A DNA stretch of 64,000 nucleotides from Metallyticus violacea (lineage: Eukaryota; Arthropoda; Insecta; Mantodea; Metallyticidae). Under the pieces are notes generated by a model that searched no databases, was not told where the DNA came from, and saw only the letters and a list, made by a program, of their open reading frames with translations. Where the stretch lies: NCBI GenBank assembly GCA_030762175.1, contig CM060833.1:166507001-166571000 (forward strand). The letters are read 5' to 3'. A program made the position numbers and the translations under genes. Below are positions 45,840 to 57,335 of this stretch, in pieces. How positions within the stretch are numbered: the first letter of the stretch is position 1; every line of letters starts with the position of its first letter.

Positions 45840-47549
45840 CGCCAGATCTGCTTTTAAATAATTTTCTATTCGTTTATGTTTGAATTATTATTAAATAAAT
45901 AATGCAAATTGTATTGTTGATTATCAATCCTCTGTAATTTTGTTTTTTCGTTATGGGTTTTTAATATTAATATAACATGGCGAATATATTACTCTTGAGC
46001 AATTTTCTTTTTCTTAATAAATAAATTAAATTGATCCATTCTGTTGGATTAAATTCAATTAAATTAATTAAATCCATTAAATTCTATTGGAAGGGTAGAT
46101 GGTCCCCTAATTTCAATGAAATATTGTTCACAAACCTTGTTCTAATATGTGATTTCTTTATATTCACTTATTTTTTTAATTTTAAAATTAAATATTCGTA
46201 ATATTGAATATTCTTTACATTTTTAGTGTTCAAAAAACGACATGCCTCAATTTACTGTATGCCATCAATTTTTCTTTCTGTTTTTGACATTTATTTGTCG
46301 AAGTTTTATTCTTATATTAAAAACCACCAGCTTATTTATTATGTTACGCACGGTTTACCTGCACGCAATGCCTCTCACATAACTTTTCCTTTCCTACTTT
46401 GGCCTCCTTGCAGTGAACGCGTGTATTTTTAATTGATTTGTTGATATGAAGGCTCACTGTCACGTTGTTTATATCTAATTCTCACGTAGTTAAAAGAAAT
46501 TAATGAGTGTGAAATACTTGGAACACATAATAAGCAGCGACAGTGTGTTTCCCATCGCTTACTTTACTCTGGAATATCTTGTAAACATCTAAAGAGGGAA
46601 TGTAAACAATTCTTTGGCAAGCAAGTTAATATGCGGTCTTATTCTAAAGTAGAGTTTCCAATTAGAAATGTCTCTATCTTTCGTAAATATTAAACAGTGT
46701 GGTTTTCCATGGCTGGATTGGGTTTTTATATGCATTTGTTTAACTTTCGTTGCTATAGTAACAATGTCACAAGCTTGTATAAACATTTGTGGGAAATTGT
46801 TTTGCCTTGACTAGTTGTATTGGCCTGAATCAGTGCTGTTGCGAATGAAATATATAAGTCCGTAATGCAGGAGCTGCGAAAACTAAGCGAATTCTTCATC
46901 TAGTAGAGAAACTTTAAAAAAGAATATGAAATCCATATTATAGCTTTATTAATTAGTGAAATGAAATACTTATGGCATTACTGTGTGGTATTGGGAGAAC
47001 AACATTAGAATTCTTGCAATCTATACGTATTAATTAAATGAAATATGACCACTGATAAACAAAATCTATACTGTGTGAGTATTTTTAAACATAGTCATGT
47101 TTATAAACAAAGTCCTTGATATCATCTTCACATTCTCTAAAATAGACAAAAATAACATGTTTCGAGTTCATTGTGCATTTAAGAAGATGAAGTTCGTGTA
47201 TTTCAATTAAAAAAATTACAATTTAAAAACAATTGCAATGTACTAAGCAAATATATACAATCAACAATAAACAATCGAAAGTTCCATCTATTTTCATTTG
47301 GTTTGAAATTTAATTTAAATGTCATTGTAGTAAAATATGTAACAAGAACGTTTTCTGAAGGGTATTATATGCAAATGTAATTCCCAAACATATACTAGAC
47401 TAATATTTCACATTTGCTATCTTCACGACGATGCTTTTGCTAAATATACAACATATACATCGTTATAAATACCGATGTGCTGAAATAATTTGTCATTTTA
47501 TTTTTAAAACAGTATAGAGAAAATTAAACGCAAGATTGCTTTTTAAATT
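45840..47549. other. Unassigned AT-rich sequence
   Basis: About 1.7 kb without a recognised element. Confidence 0.35.
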
Positions 47550-47728
47550 TCGTTGTGGTCAAATAAACAGAGAAATGTCTGCAGCGTCAATATGCCAGCC
47601 CCTCAACATTAGAAACACTATGTAAAAACAGTCACTTCCGAAAACTAAAACATCAATACTAAGATTTCGTGTTTGTTTTTGCGAGTTCTGTACCAATGGT
47701 ACAATTTTTTGTTGATGGTAACCGGGGG
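47550..47728 (-). repeat. Left arm of a large inverted repeat
   Basis: Its complement matches 49461-49615, from 'ggttaccatcaaca' next to a C/G run to 'gaccacaacg' at the outer end. Shared landmarks include 'attgtaccattggtacagaa' and 'gaagtgactgt'. Each arm has small indels relative to the other. Confidence 0.75.
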
Positions 47729-47823
47729 GTGGGGATTTTCAAGTATACCCTTAATCCTAGTGGTCCAATTTCCCCAATTTTCAGAAATATTTTTTCTTAT
47801 TTTATTTAAATACTATATAAAGA

Positions 47824-48189
47824 AAAGGTCTGATTGAGTTTCCACCGCGTTCTCCGGATTAACTCCGTTGGACTTCTACCTGTGGGGAACTCTTAAGGAT
47901 GTTGTATACCGTAGAAAAACCAGCTACACTGGCAGCACTTCGGGAAGAAATTGAAACGGCATGTGCTGCAATCGCTGAGGACACTTCCGGAAATGTTACT
48001 CAATCAGTAGTTCAACGTACTCAGTAGTGTATCGACGCCGACGATGGGCATTTTGAGCAAATGTTGTAACTGTAAAAGTCTAAGATGATTAGTGCTCATC
48101 ATTTTCTGTTTGTGTGAATTCAGTTTTGTTATGTTAACACAGTTTTTTCTTTGCTTGAAGTGTGTATGCATTTTTGGCATCCTCTGCAT
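47824..48189 (+). mobile_element. M2 element, 3' fragment
   Basis: Begins within 'IEFPPRSP' coding sequence and runs to the 3' terminal repeat (complement of 'gcagaggatgccaaaaatgc'). An extra A frameshifts the 'YRRKPATLAAL' block. The 5' half is absent. Confidence 0.82.
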
Positions 48190-49057
48190 TATTCTTGATT
48201 TATATTATAATAAAATCCAATTTTTACAAACAAATGGTATTTTTATTTTTGCAGAATCTAAAAATTTTGAAACTGGAAACTGATCTGAAACTTATACTCG
48301 AACAAGTTTGGTGTTGCGAAACAGGTTCAATGTTCTTCGATTTCAGAAATCAATAGGTGACACAAAATGCAATAAAATAGTAGCGTTGAGAGATGTAAAT
48401 AATGGTTCATAACTCAAAACTATAGAAATTGTTGTAATGCCGAATGTAAAACTATATTACATTTTGTGGTCAAGACAAAAATTAACATATCAGATTTTGT
48501 TCCGTTAATTAATTTGTGAGGTTCGCTGCTTTTAATGTAACGATGCTAAGTGACAGAGCGAGTATTCGACTTTTTAGATAAAAATTTGAGATTTACACGA
48601 TTCTGTTGTTATTTCAATAGATGTTGCTATGACGCAGGTGTACCGGTCAAGGGTGGAGGCGAGAAGAGAATAAATAAATCTTCTTGTTTTGGAATTTTAT
48701 ATTGTAATCCAGTTCAAGGTTGTGCACGGCTGGGCACAGTTCCATATTCCAGGAGAGCCTTTCCAGAATCGGGCATCATGCTTCGACATTGATGTGCCAT
48801 AATTGGAGCGGCAGTCAGAGTCACCAAAAACCGCAAAATTATGTCCCATTGCATCCTACGAGTGGAGCTTTGCTTCCCACGTCGTTTCCGCAACAAGAGA
48901 AATCGGCGCTTGACTTCAGGTTAACTGGAGTAGGCATTTCTTGAGAGAGGCTGTTCTCTTCAATATTCTGGATCGTAAAGAGCTAAGGGTAGCTCGAGTT
49001 GTGAAAGTAGTCGTCCGTTACGGACATTCTCACTATGCCTAACCTTACCACCAACAA
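48190..49057. other. Unassigned sequence inside the inverted repeat
   Basis: Open frames at 48550-48792 and 48720-48944 have no recognisable motif. Confidence 0.35.
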
Positions 49058-49440
49058 ATCGAGCGGTGGTAACCCTTGGGACATGCATTAAGGAGGCCCC
49101 GGGTTTAAATTCCTTGGAGCTGGCCATCCTGGCCTTTTCGTGGTTTTCGCTAGTCCCTTGCCCGAATGCTATATTTTCCGCTCTCCTATTTCGTATCATT
49201 TCATTCCGTTGACGCGGTGTGAGGGTGGTTTGTGCTTTGTACACATTTCGGTCCAGGCACCTGGTAAGGAAGCGGACATTCCGAGGGGTTAAAACTCTTT
49301 GAGGGGGCTCCATGGTGACGGCTGTTCTATCTGGAAACATGTTGGGAACATTTCTACGTCCGCGCAGTCACCACCCATAGATCCTTCATCCTTGAGGTGA
49401 ACCACTTGGGAGTGTAGGCACCAACCGTGAGGAAAACTCA
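49058..49440 (+). repeat. SINE D, copy 2
   Basis: tRNA-like head with 'gagcggtggtaac' and B-box-like GGGTTTAAATTCC. The body has 'ttcgtggttttcgctagtcc' and 'cgtatcatttcattccgtt', collinear with copy 1 on the minus strand. The sequence beyond 49250 is not matched in copy 1. A 126-residue minus-strand frame over it is not conserved with copy 1 and is probably incidental. Confidence 0.55.
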
Positions 49441-49451
49441 CGTACTGATCA

Positions 49452-49615
49452 CCCCCCCCCCCCCCCGGTTACCATCAACAAACAATTGTACCATTGGTAC
49501 AGAACTCGGAAAAAATACACGAAATTGATGTTTTAGTTTTGGGAAGTGACTGTGTATCTAATGTTGAGGTGTTGGCTGGCATGCAGACATTTCTCTGTTT
49601 TTCTGACCACAACGC
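49452..49615 (+). repeat. Right arm of a large inverted repeat, with poly-C
   Basis: A 15-base C run (49452-49466) precedes the arm; the left arm ends in the complementary 'ggggggtgggg'. See the left arm for landmarks. Confidence 0.75.
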
Positions 49616-50740
49616 AATGCGACTGTACCTTTCATAATGTGATGGAACGCTTTGACGATGATAGTGCACCAGAACAAACCTCGAGTTGTTTTATTTCATC
49701 CGTGCATTGTCGAATGGATTTCTCAATTATTGTTCGTCTTTATTATAAGGCAGGTATCGTTAAAGCTACTGTGTTAACAAAACAGAAAACCCGCATTGCG
49801 ATGCAGCACTTTGAGAACTGGACAGTTACAACTTTGATATATTTTTCTGAAACTACGTCGCTTTTGGATTGAGCCGGGTGACGTATAAGGTGCGGTTGTA
49901 ATGTTTCACAATCTGTTTGCACTTTCTCAGTTTGGTAGCACTGCCGTCATGGATAGATATTAAAACGTTATGTCGGGTTTCGTAACTGCCTCCTACGGCT
50001 CAGCAACTCGCCCTCTGTCAGTTGTATGGACACTGACATTTGCAGTACACTCGTGTTCAAATGTTTTCTGGGGAGTAGTGCTAGGGGGTTATTTTTTCAA
50101 TTTTCTCAAAATAATTTTTACCTTCGTATTATAAAGCAGAGCGAAAAATATAGTGTTAGAGGAAAAAAAAAAAATAATAATAAAAACCAGAAAATATTTC
50201 CTTGATTTTACGTTACTGTAAATGTAAATAACTTTGGAAATCTCGTGCAGTTATATTGTTAACATTTGCAAGACTGGCTATAGCGTCTCCAAGTAACAAT
50301 TATTAGAGACAGATGAAAAAACTGCTTTCGTTACTGGATCCAGTAGTTCCAGGAAGAAAATGGACTGACAACTCGACACAACTCTAAATGTGAATGGAAA
50401 AGTCATTCATTCCAGACAATCGTTTCCGGTGCTTTATGAACCTACAGGTAGGGCACTTAACCATGAGAGACGACCTGGCGCTGCTGGGGTCCATAACAGG
50501 AAACCAGGTGAAAAAGGAATCTGACAGTCGATGCTGGTGTCGGATTTGCATTGCAATTTCTTTCGAAGCCGTAAGCATTCTCAGGCATGGTAATATCCAA
50601 TGAAGAAAAATATTTTTATTCGACAAAGACAGTAGGACAATACTTTGAAGCCCATATATAGCTCTAAATATATCGTGGGTGCAGCAGTGGGAATATTGTT
50701 TTCTGGCGCCGGATGTGTGTGTGGTTTTTTTTTTTTTTGA
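49616..50740. other. Unassigned sequence
   Basis: The plus-strand frame 49546-49872 begins in the inverted-repeat arm and continues with 'GIVKATVLTKQKTRIAMQHF'. No family recognised. A short T run lies at 50725-50738. Confidence 0.3.
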
Positions 50741-51004
50741 AAGGTGTTTAAAGCCCATTTTAACTACTGAGGCAGTGGACACTGATGATATATGAAATGA
50801 AATGATAAATTGGGAAAGGTCTTTTTTTAAGGAAGGAATCATTCCTGGCCTAAGTTTAGGGTACCTCCCCGGCATTTGCCATTATTGAGGACTGAGGAAA
50901 ATCTGAAAAAACCTCAGTCAGGGAGGACGGTTCTGGCGGGATTCAAACCCCAGACCTCCCGCTCACGAGTCCGCGCCTTAACGACCTCGGTCATCCGTGG
51001 CGGT
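50741..51004 (-). repeat. SINE B, copy 9
   Basis: Reversed near-full-length copy; head complement 'cgacctcggtcatccgtggc' and B box complement 'ggattcaaacccc'. The T run just left of it is not continuous with its tail. Confidence 0.9.
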
Positions 51005-51789
51005 GCTACTAGTGTGGGTGAGCTTATCCCAGTGTCTCTAAGAATGCACATGAGGAGTAGCTAAGATATCTTAGAAGAGGGCTGCATAACCTGCTGGAGA
51101 GAGTTGCACTTACAGGTAACCAGGGATTGGTTAGTTAGACCATCTTGCTCTTCCGTGGCCAGCTAAGTCTTGAGGTTTGAGCCCTGCTGGGAACATTTCG
51201 CTCATTCTGGTTACTGAACAAGAGCATGCTTGAAAGGTTACGGAGATGACCTTGCTTATGTAAATCTTTCATCCAAGTCAAGGAGGCCCTGATACTTAAA
51301 CTGTTGGAGAACACAATACTAAAATGAGCACAAAGAAGTGCAACAGTTATTGCATGAGACTTTTATTTGGGTTTAATGTAAGTTCTTTTCTTTCTACTAC
51401 AAATATTCTTGCTATTATTGCCTGCCGCATGCGCAGTAATTCTTTCCTTCTTCTTTTTTTTTTTTTTTTTGACATAATTAAAATATTGTGCGGCATTCTC
51501 CCATTGATGCCTGCCCATCGAGCAAACCGCTAAATGTTGCAAGAGCTGTGCAAAACGTACATTCATTGTAACAAGAATATAAGGCGTACCATACTCAACA
51601 ACAGTGCATTAAAACTATTATTACTACTTTTAAATACAGTGTCATTTTGTACTTTCAAATAAGTACTAAAATAATATTACTAACTTCACACTCGGTGACT
51701 CTACCTCCCTATTGCCAGTTGAGGCAACTGCAGCAAGCAATCAGCAGTCACGCACAGGCGGCCCATAACGCAAATAATCTCACTGCACA
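51005..51789. other. Unassigned sequence
   Basis: A B-box-like 'aggtttgagccctgc' near 51175 hints at another tRNA-derived repeat, unconfirmed. T run at 51450-51470. Confidence 0.3.
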
Positions 51790-52280
51790 TCGCCAGTTTT
51801 TTGTTTGCGGATCTTTCTTTCTACGAACTACTGAGTTCTGCCTGTTTGTATTTTTCCCCTTCTATTTGGCTTATGCATTTATTTCTTGGTTTTCTTGTGT
51901 GTTAGTTTGGTTTCTATCTTTTTTTTTCTTTGATTATTTTCTGTACTTTATGTTTATTTCTCTTTTATTATTTGCCTGTTTGATTTTATTCCTTTCTCTC
52001 TTCTTTTGCTCGTTTTTAATGCGGCCTTATCTTTTCATAATTATTTTTAAAGTTTTTTTTTTCTACAATACATCAGTTTTCTTTCAACCCAAAGAAATTT
52101 TACTCGTCTACAAATTTCTGTCTTCAGCATTTTCTGTGAGTTCCCTCTGTTCATCTTTCTTACACTGTCTTTGTTCTCCTGGTTGTACTCTTGTTTCCCT
52201 CCTACCTTTAGCAGTCCACTCTCAATATTTTCTTCCGATTCTACCTTTCCCTCAAGCCGACCTTTCTTCGATGTGAAGTG
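51790..52280. repeat. Pyrimidine-rich low-complexity tract
   Basis: The plus strand is strongly T- and C-rich for nearly 500 bases. The 209-residue frame across it (51647-52276) is almost all Phe, Leu, Ser and Tyr, as expected from composition. Not a supported gene. Confidence 0.7.
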
Positions 52281-53221
52281 TGACTTTGAGATGTGTTTAG
52301 CACCATGTTGCAGTGTTATGTGAAGTGGGTATTTAGCGATGAATGATTGATTATGTTGGTAATGACTATCTATGAAGTTCCGCTTCCTTCAGGAACACCT
52401 GTGTTGCATTCCCACGACTAGCTCAACTTTTATTAGCTGGATTTTTCTCTGGGGTGAAAGGGCTGCGGTATGAAACTGATTAGAATCACACTGGCTGCTA
52501 ATTAATCTGCGAAGTTTATTGTTGTCCTCTTCGAATACACAGTTATACATTTCTCGAAATGAGAGGTTTTTAAAGTATTACTATGTGAGAAAAGAAACGC
52601 GAGACTGGCGTTATGATATTCGTATCTCTGTCCTAAACAAATCTGATTATTAACAACAATGTCACTTAGTCGGTTAAAAATTCCAACGACAATCTGTTTT
52701 AATTTTATTTTATAATTCTCACGAATTTCCTTTCCTATTACTTTTCACGAGATATATTATACATTTAATTTAATTATTCTTAAACACGAAAACTGGGCAC
52801 GAACTCGTGACCCTCAGTAATCAACAACAGATTACGAGAACTGCTTCCAACAGTGAAGTCTAAGTGAGGAAAGCTCATTAATTCCTATCTGTCTCGCGTT
52901 TCATTCTTGACAAGAATTAATGTTGCTAGGCGCTTGCCATTGGTTGTTTTCCTTAACGTTGTGGTTTTCCCTATCTGTGATTGGTTTGTTCATAGCTTTA
53001 GCGCTGTGTATGTGCTCTTTGAACCGTTGCCTTTTCATTTTTACGTATGCACAAACAATCCAACAAAAAAATATAAAATACATTTGTAAGAGCATTTATA
53101 TGATATGCAAACACTGTTAATAACTCTATGAAATTGAAGTAATTAAAACAAATATTAATTATGAGTGCTCCAGTTTTAAACCGGAGATTTTCCGCTTCAT
53201 ATTACTTCAATAATATTATAG
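52281..53221. other. Unassigned; one possible minus-strand tRNA-like box pair
   Basis: On the minus strand at about 52865-52790 there is 'tggaagcagttctcgtaatc' and a B-box-like GAGTTCGTGCCC. This may be another SINE head; no second copy seen. Confidence 0.3.
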
Positions 53222-53310
53222 ACCGCATCCATAGTCTAGTTGCAGCATTTGCGATACTAATTCGGAAATCTGGGTTTGAATCCCGGTCAGATCAAGCTGT
53301 GCAGCATTAC
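53222..53310 (+). repeat. SINE C-like head, copy 3
   Basis: A-box-like TAGTCTAGTTGC and B-box GGGTTTGAATCCC, followed by 'cggtcagatcaagct', similar to the same position in SINE C copy 1. The body is not recognisable. Confidence 0.5.
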
Positions 53311-54439
53311 TAATTAATTTCATTTCATTCATTCCTACAAACTTGCATCCTACAAATATTACGAGAAAACCAATACAGTGATAGCGATAATAAATAACAT
53401 TTAAAATTTTTTTTTAATTTTCATAATTTTACTAATTCTTTAATTTTCAATTTTCTTACTTCTTGGATATTATTTGCTCTTTGTCAAAAGTCCATTTCCG
53501 TAGCCAATAATGTATTTGTATACTGAAGGTTATGCTGCATATAACTCAATTTTCTGTTATGTTTAAGATATTTCCACTTCACAGGATTTTGTTGCTGTTA
53601 TTTTTCATTACTCCTTTTCTTTCTCTGCTATTGACACAGTTTCAAGCAACTGACTTTACCGATATGGAAAACCTGCTGCATCTCTTTTTAATTATTTTTC
53701 CTCTCCGCTTCACAGTCGATTTAATTAATTGTTGGGAGGCACTTCTGCTACGCTCATTTGTTTCAGAGACCATAACGAGCGAAGTAGAGAGTTATTGTTT
53801 GAATGACTTCATCAATGTTCGGTCGTACACAGCAATGGAGTCGCACCTCTCTTATTGCTGTAATTAACTTAAGACCGCCTTTGTCTTTCTATAGGAATGT
53901 TCCATCTCTTTGATGCGGTGGGTCTCCTTGATAGAGTGGCTCGATCATCAGTATAGAGATAAGCTATTTAAAATGCTCCTGGACAAATTGGCACTGTTTC
54001 TTAATATGGTGAATAGAAAACTGGGTTGCTGATGAAGGTATTGCTAAACATTTTGTTTTTCTTTTCGTTGTTAGTTTAAAACGAACTGTGATTAATAAAA
54101 CGCATGTGTTATAAATAAATTCTTTAGCGCCTTTTCTTCTATATTGCTTATATGGGTGCCTAAAATTACAAAGTTATGTTAAAACTATCTTCGCATTTTT
54201 ACATGTGATGTATGAAAGCATTTCACAAAGTAACTGAAGATTGAATATGTGGACATATATAATTGTGTTAGCAATATAAATAGTTATTTTATGCATTCTT
54301 TTCAATAAGCTTCTCACAAGACTGACCGAAGTGCATAATTTTTATATTATCTGAAGCGAAAAATGCATCATTCTTTTATATCATCACTCCCAAATTTTCT
54401 CTGCTTAAAAAGTTTTTCAAGAGTACAAACACATAATAA
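53311..54439. other. Unassigned AT-rich sequence
   Basis: The open frame 53532-53867 is rich in Leu/Phe and matches nothing I know. Confidence 0.35.
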
Positions 54440-54760
54440 TCTGAGGAAGGGCTATATGGAATGCTTACGTCTGAGTTGCAGCGACCACTGAGGGCGAGCG
54501 TTATCATGAAGGAGAACGCCTTTAAACAAAAATCCCTTCTGTATTACTGTATTCAACTTTTGCAACATTGCGCTATAGCGGGCATTGCTCATGATTCGCT
54601 GTCCCACAGTCGATGCTCTCGTTCACCAGAAAAGATTAGACAAGGTTCAGACTCGATGGTGCAATCATTTAGACTGCCTCTTTCACCCAGATTTCATCTC
54701 CTATGATGAGTCGCTCAGTTGCAAAACTCGTTTTGTCAATGAAAACAGATTTTTCAACAA
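54440..54760 (-). mobile_element. Old mariner transposase relic
   Basis: Minus-strand 'GVLLHDNARPQWSLQLRRKH' is the second-aspartate block of a mariner transposase. Upstream on that strand a region corresponding to the first half is recognisable only as scattered pieces. Multiple stops. Confidence 0.5.
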
Positions 54761-55146
54761 TCAGGGAAAACTGTTCATTTACTTATGCCTAGTGTTAGAA
54801 GCTGAAACTTTTACCAATTAATATCAGAATATGATTTCTATCTATCACTAAATGCCAACAAATCTCTGCTTCGTGTATTCTGAGATTTTAAATAAAATAT
54901 TTCGGACATAACAGTTTCGGTTTTAAATGCTAGGAAACGAAAAACAACACACCTTTTAATATAACTGTAATTATATGAATACTTTTACACTATTCAACTC
55001 CAATTACGTTTACATTAGAACATAAAATTATTGTTCACTGACTTTTTGCATTTGCAAAATATAGATTCTGTCTTTTAAGGCGTATTAATGGAAAAACCAA
55101 CATAATATTGTAAGAAAAAGTCAGGTTTCTTTAAATAGCCTACGTT

Positions 55147-55403
55147 TTGTAAACCATTGTTACAGGAGATAAAACTATGGTCCTCTACTATGATCCCTTG
55201 TCCAGTAAACCTGACGAAGTATCCTCTCTAAAGTCCAAGGTCACTCAGTCAACCAAGAAGATCATGACCACAATCTTTTGGGACTGTGAAGGAATACTCT
55301 TCATTGACTTCAAGGAGAGGAACACCACAGTAAATGGGGAGTACTATGCTGACCTACTGCACAGACTACGTGCTTCCATCAAAGAGAAAAGACGAGGAAA
55401 GGT
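55147..55403 (+). mobile_element. M1 mariner, copy d (internal fragment)
   Basis: Begins at 'TIVTGD' (first catalytic motif; GAT followed by AAA, so TGDE reads TGDK) and ends after 'LLHRLRASIKEKRRGK'. Both termini missing. A short deletion removes the 'SKRESMEWRKP' block. Nearly uninterrupted frame (55177-55458). Confidence 0.88.
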
Positions 55404-55544
55404 GACTTATGCACCAAAAATTCTTAGCTTATCGAAGGAGACTGAACCTGCTCCCTAAGGTATCTTTCTCTTTCTGGACTTAAGCTCTCTAGAAAGTTCT
55501 TGAAAAATATTATTTTTATCTTAAGTTTGCATGACAGCGATGCA

Positions 55545-56250
55545 AAATACTACCATTTTAAAAAACACACACCGAAAAAGTCTTACGTACTTCTCTTACA
55601 CTTCGTTTAGTCAAGCTGCACTTCGAGCACTTGACTCTCGTCAATATAATTCAAAGTTGGTATGGCACTGCCTCCAAAAACTTGAATTGATATGGGTGCC
55701 AGGTCAAAGAGGGAATAAAGTGGCGGATAAACTGGCCTAGAATGGAACTCCTAGCCCCTTAATAAGACCGGAACCAGCATATGGAGTTAGCGAATGCACA
55801 GTAAGAACAACAATTAGGTTATGGGCCAGAGAGAAACATAAAACACGATGGTACAATTACCCAGGACAAGTCATTGGGAAAAGCATTGCCAGTGGTCCTA
55901 ACCCACACTCATCAAAACGCTTTTGAAACTGGGAAGGAAAAAGTTGAGGAGAGTGGTGGGATTAATTACTGGACATGGTCAATTTGGGAAACATCTCCAG
56001 AAAATGGGGCTCTTCCAGGGAGAGCCCATTTGTAGACTTTGCGGCCAATCCCATGAGACTGCTGGAGTGTGAAGTCCTGGAGAGAAGATATCAACTCTTC
56101 GGTCCACAACCATTCTAAACATGGACGATCCCCTTTGAGGAGGTTCTGGATCTCATCAAGAACACGGAAAATGGAATACTACAAGGGATTTGGGGTGGCA
56201 CAAAAAGCCTATGGCTGAAGTGCAAAAGGTCTCTAAAACTCTCTCAAATA
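55545..56250 (+). pseudogene. Non-LTR retrotransposon RNase H and C-terminal relic
   Basis: The plus-strand frame ending at 55740 contains 'SQAALRALDSRQYNSKLVW' and 'LIWVPGQRGNKVADKLA', the last RNase H blocks (the usual WVPGH reads WVPGQ). After its stop come 'PEPAYGVSECTVRTTI', then 'LKLGRKKLRRVVGLITGHGQ' and 'GEPICRLCGQSHETAGV', the basic TGH stretch and the zinc knuckle. The frame can be followed over about 650 bases with three or four breaks. A different family from the relic at 12.4 kb. The mariner fragment d lies about 140 bases upstream. Confidence 0.72.
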
Positions 56251-56939
56251 CTTCCTTCAAAAGCACAACTACTTTCTTACACTTCCAAAAATGTATCAGT
56301 TTGGATGTACATATACATTAGGTTTTCAATAGTTAATTCTTCTAATTGGTTTCATTTCATGTTGATTGTATAAAATATGTTATAAATCCTTTAAACTTTT
56401 CTGAAGATGACTGTATCAGTAACATTTTGTGGTGAATAGGATAACATTAATGAAATGTCCCTCTTTCAGAGCCAAGTGATACAGACTATATAAAATGACA
56501 GTTGGTGATCAGCCTGAACTTGAATAAAATCAAATGAACAGATATGTTTTAAAGCGACGTACTACCCGGTAAGGTTAGCTGCCAAACAGAATGAGTCACC
56601 TGCCGGTAACCTGTTTCAGACAGTATCAATTTCTGCTTTGGGATCGTATATCGGTAGCGCTCCAATACACCTCCCACCCGCTGAAATATCGAGAAACACA
56701 GGATGTTAACAATGTGTTTATTTACTGCTGGTCATTTTCTAAACCTGAAACTTGAGGTCTCCAGGGAATGCAAACAGCAGGGACAAAGCTAATGGGTGTA
56801 TGGGGGAGTGTAACTTCTAATCTTATGTTTTCTTCGCTTTTATTTTTAAAAACATATCTACATTTCAATATACATAACAAAAAGCCTCAGTTTTCACTAA
56901 TGTAACTTGAAACCGAAAATGTCCTATTTAAGGCCCTAA
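56251..56939. other. Unassigned sequence
   Basis: Possibly includes the 3' untranslated part of the preceding retroelement. Nothing else recognised. Confidence 0.35.
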
Positions 56940-57335
56940 ACATTCATTGATAGCAGTTGTTTAACTATGTAACTTTAATAAGTTCATTTTCATATGTTTA
57001 TATATTACGTAAAGGCTATAATACTGAAAATAAAGTCACAAACATTTAAAAGTAATAGCTCTTTAACTATGTTAATTTAAGAAGTTCATTTGCATATGTT
57101 ATTACATAAGATAAAGGCTATAACATTTGATTTGAAACCCAAAACATTCATTGATAATATGTTTTAAATCATATAAATTTAATAAGTTCTTTTGCACGTG
57201 TTTGTATGTAAGGTAATGGCTTTAATTTTCAATTCAAATATCAGATATTCGTTGGTAATCTGTTTCAATTCGTATAAATCTAGTAAGCTCATTTGTATAC
57301 ATTTCATATATCAGATAAGGGCTGTTATAATGTAT
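56940..57335 (+). repeat. Four-unit tandem repeat, about 102-bp period
   Basis: Units start at 56940, 57042, 57144 and 57245 with 'acattcattgata'-type sequence. Each contains 'taa(t/g)aagttcatttgcatatgt'-like and 'aaaggctataa'-like blocks at the same offsets. The units differ substantially, so the array is old. It matches no transposon family in this window. Confidence 0.8.

Noticed and set aside
48960..49340. 126-residue minus-strand frame over SINE D copy 2
   Set aside because: Not conserved in SINE D copy 1 and antisense to the SINE head; probably incidental.
50384..50875. 163-residue minus-strand open frame
   Set aside because: Its first part is SINE B sequence and the rest has no recognisable motif; chance fusion across a repeat boundary.
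51647..52276. 209-residue open frame, longest in the window
   Set aside because: It lies in a pyrimidine-rich low-complexity tract and is almost entirely Phe/Leu/Ser/Tyr; no domain or splice context.
56940..57335. CRISPR-like array
   Set aside because: Units of 102 bp diverge across their whole length without separate conserved repeats and unique spacers, and the genome is eukaryotic.
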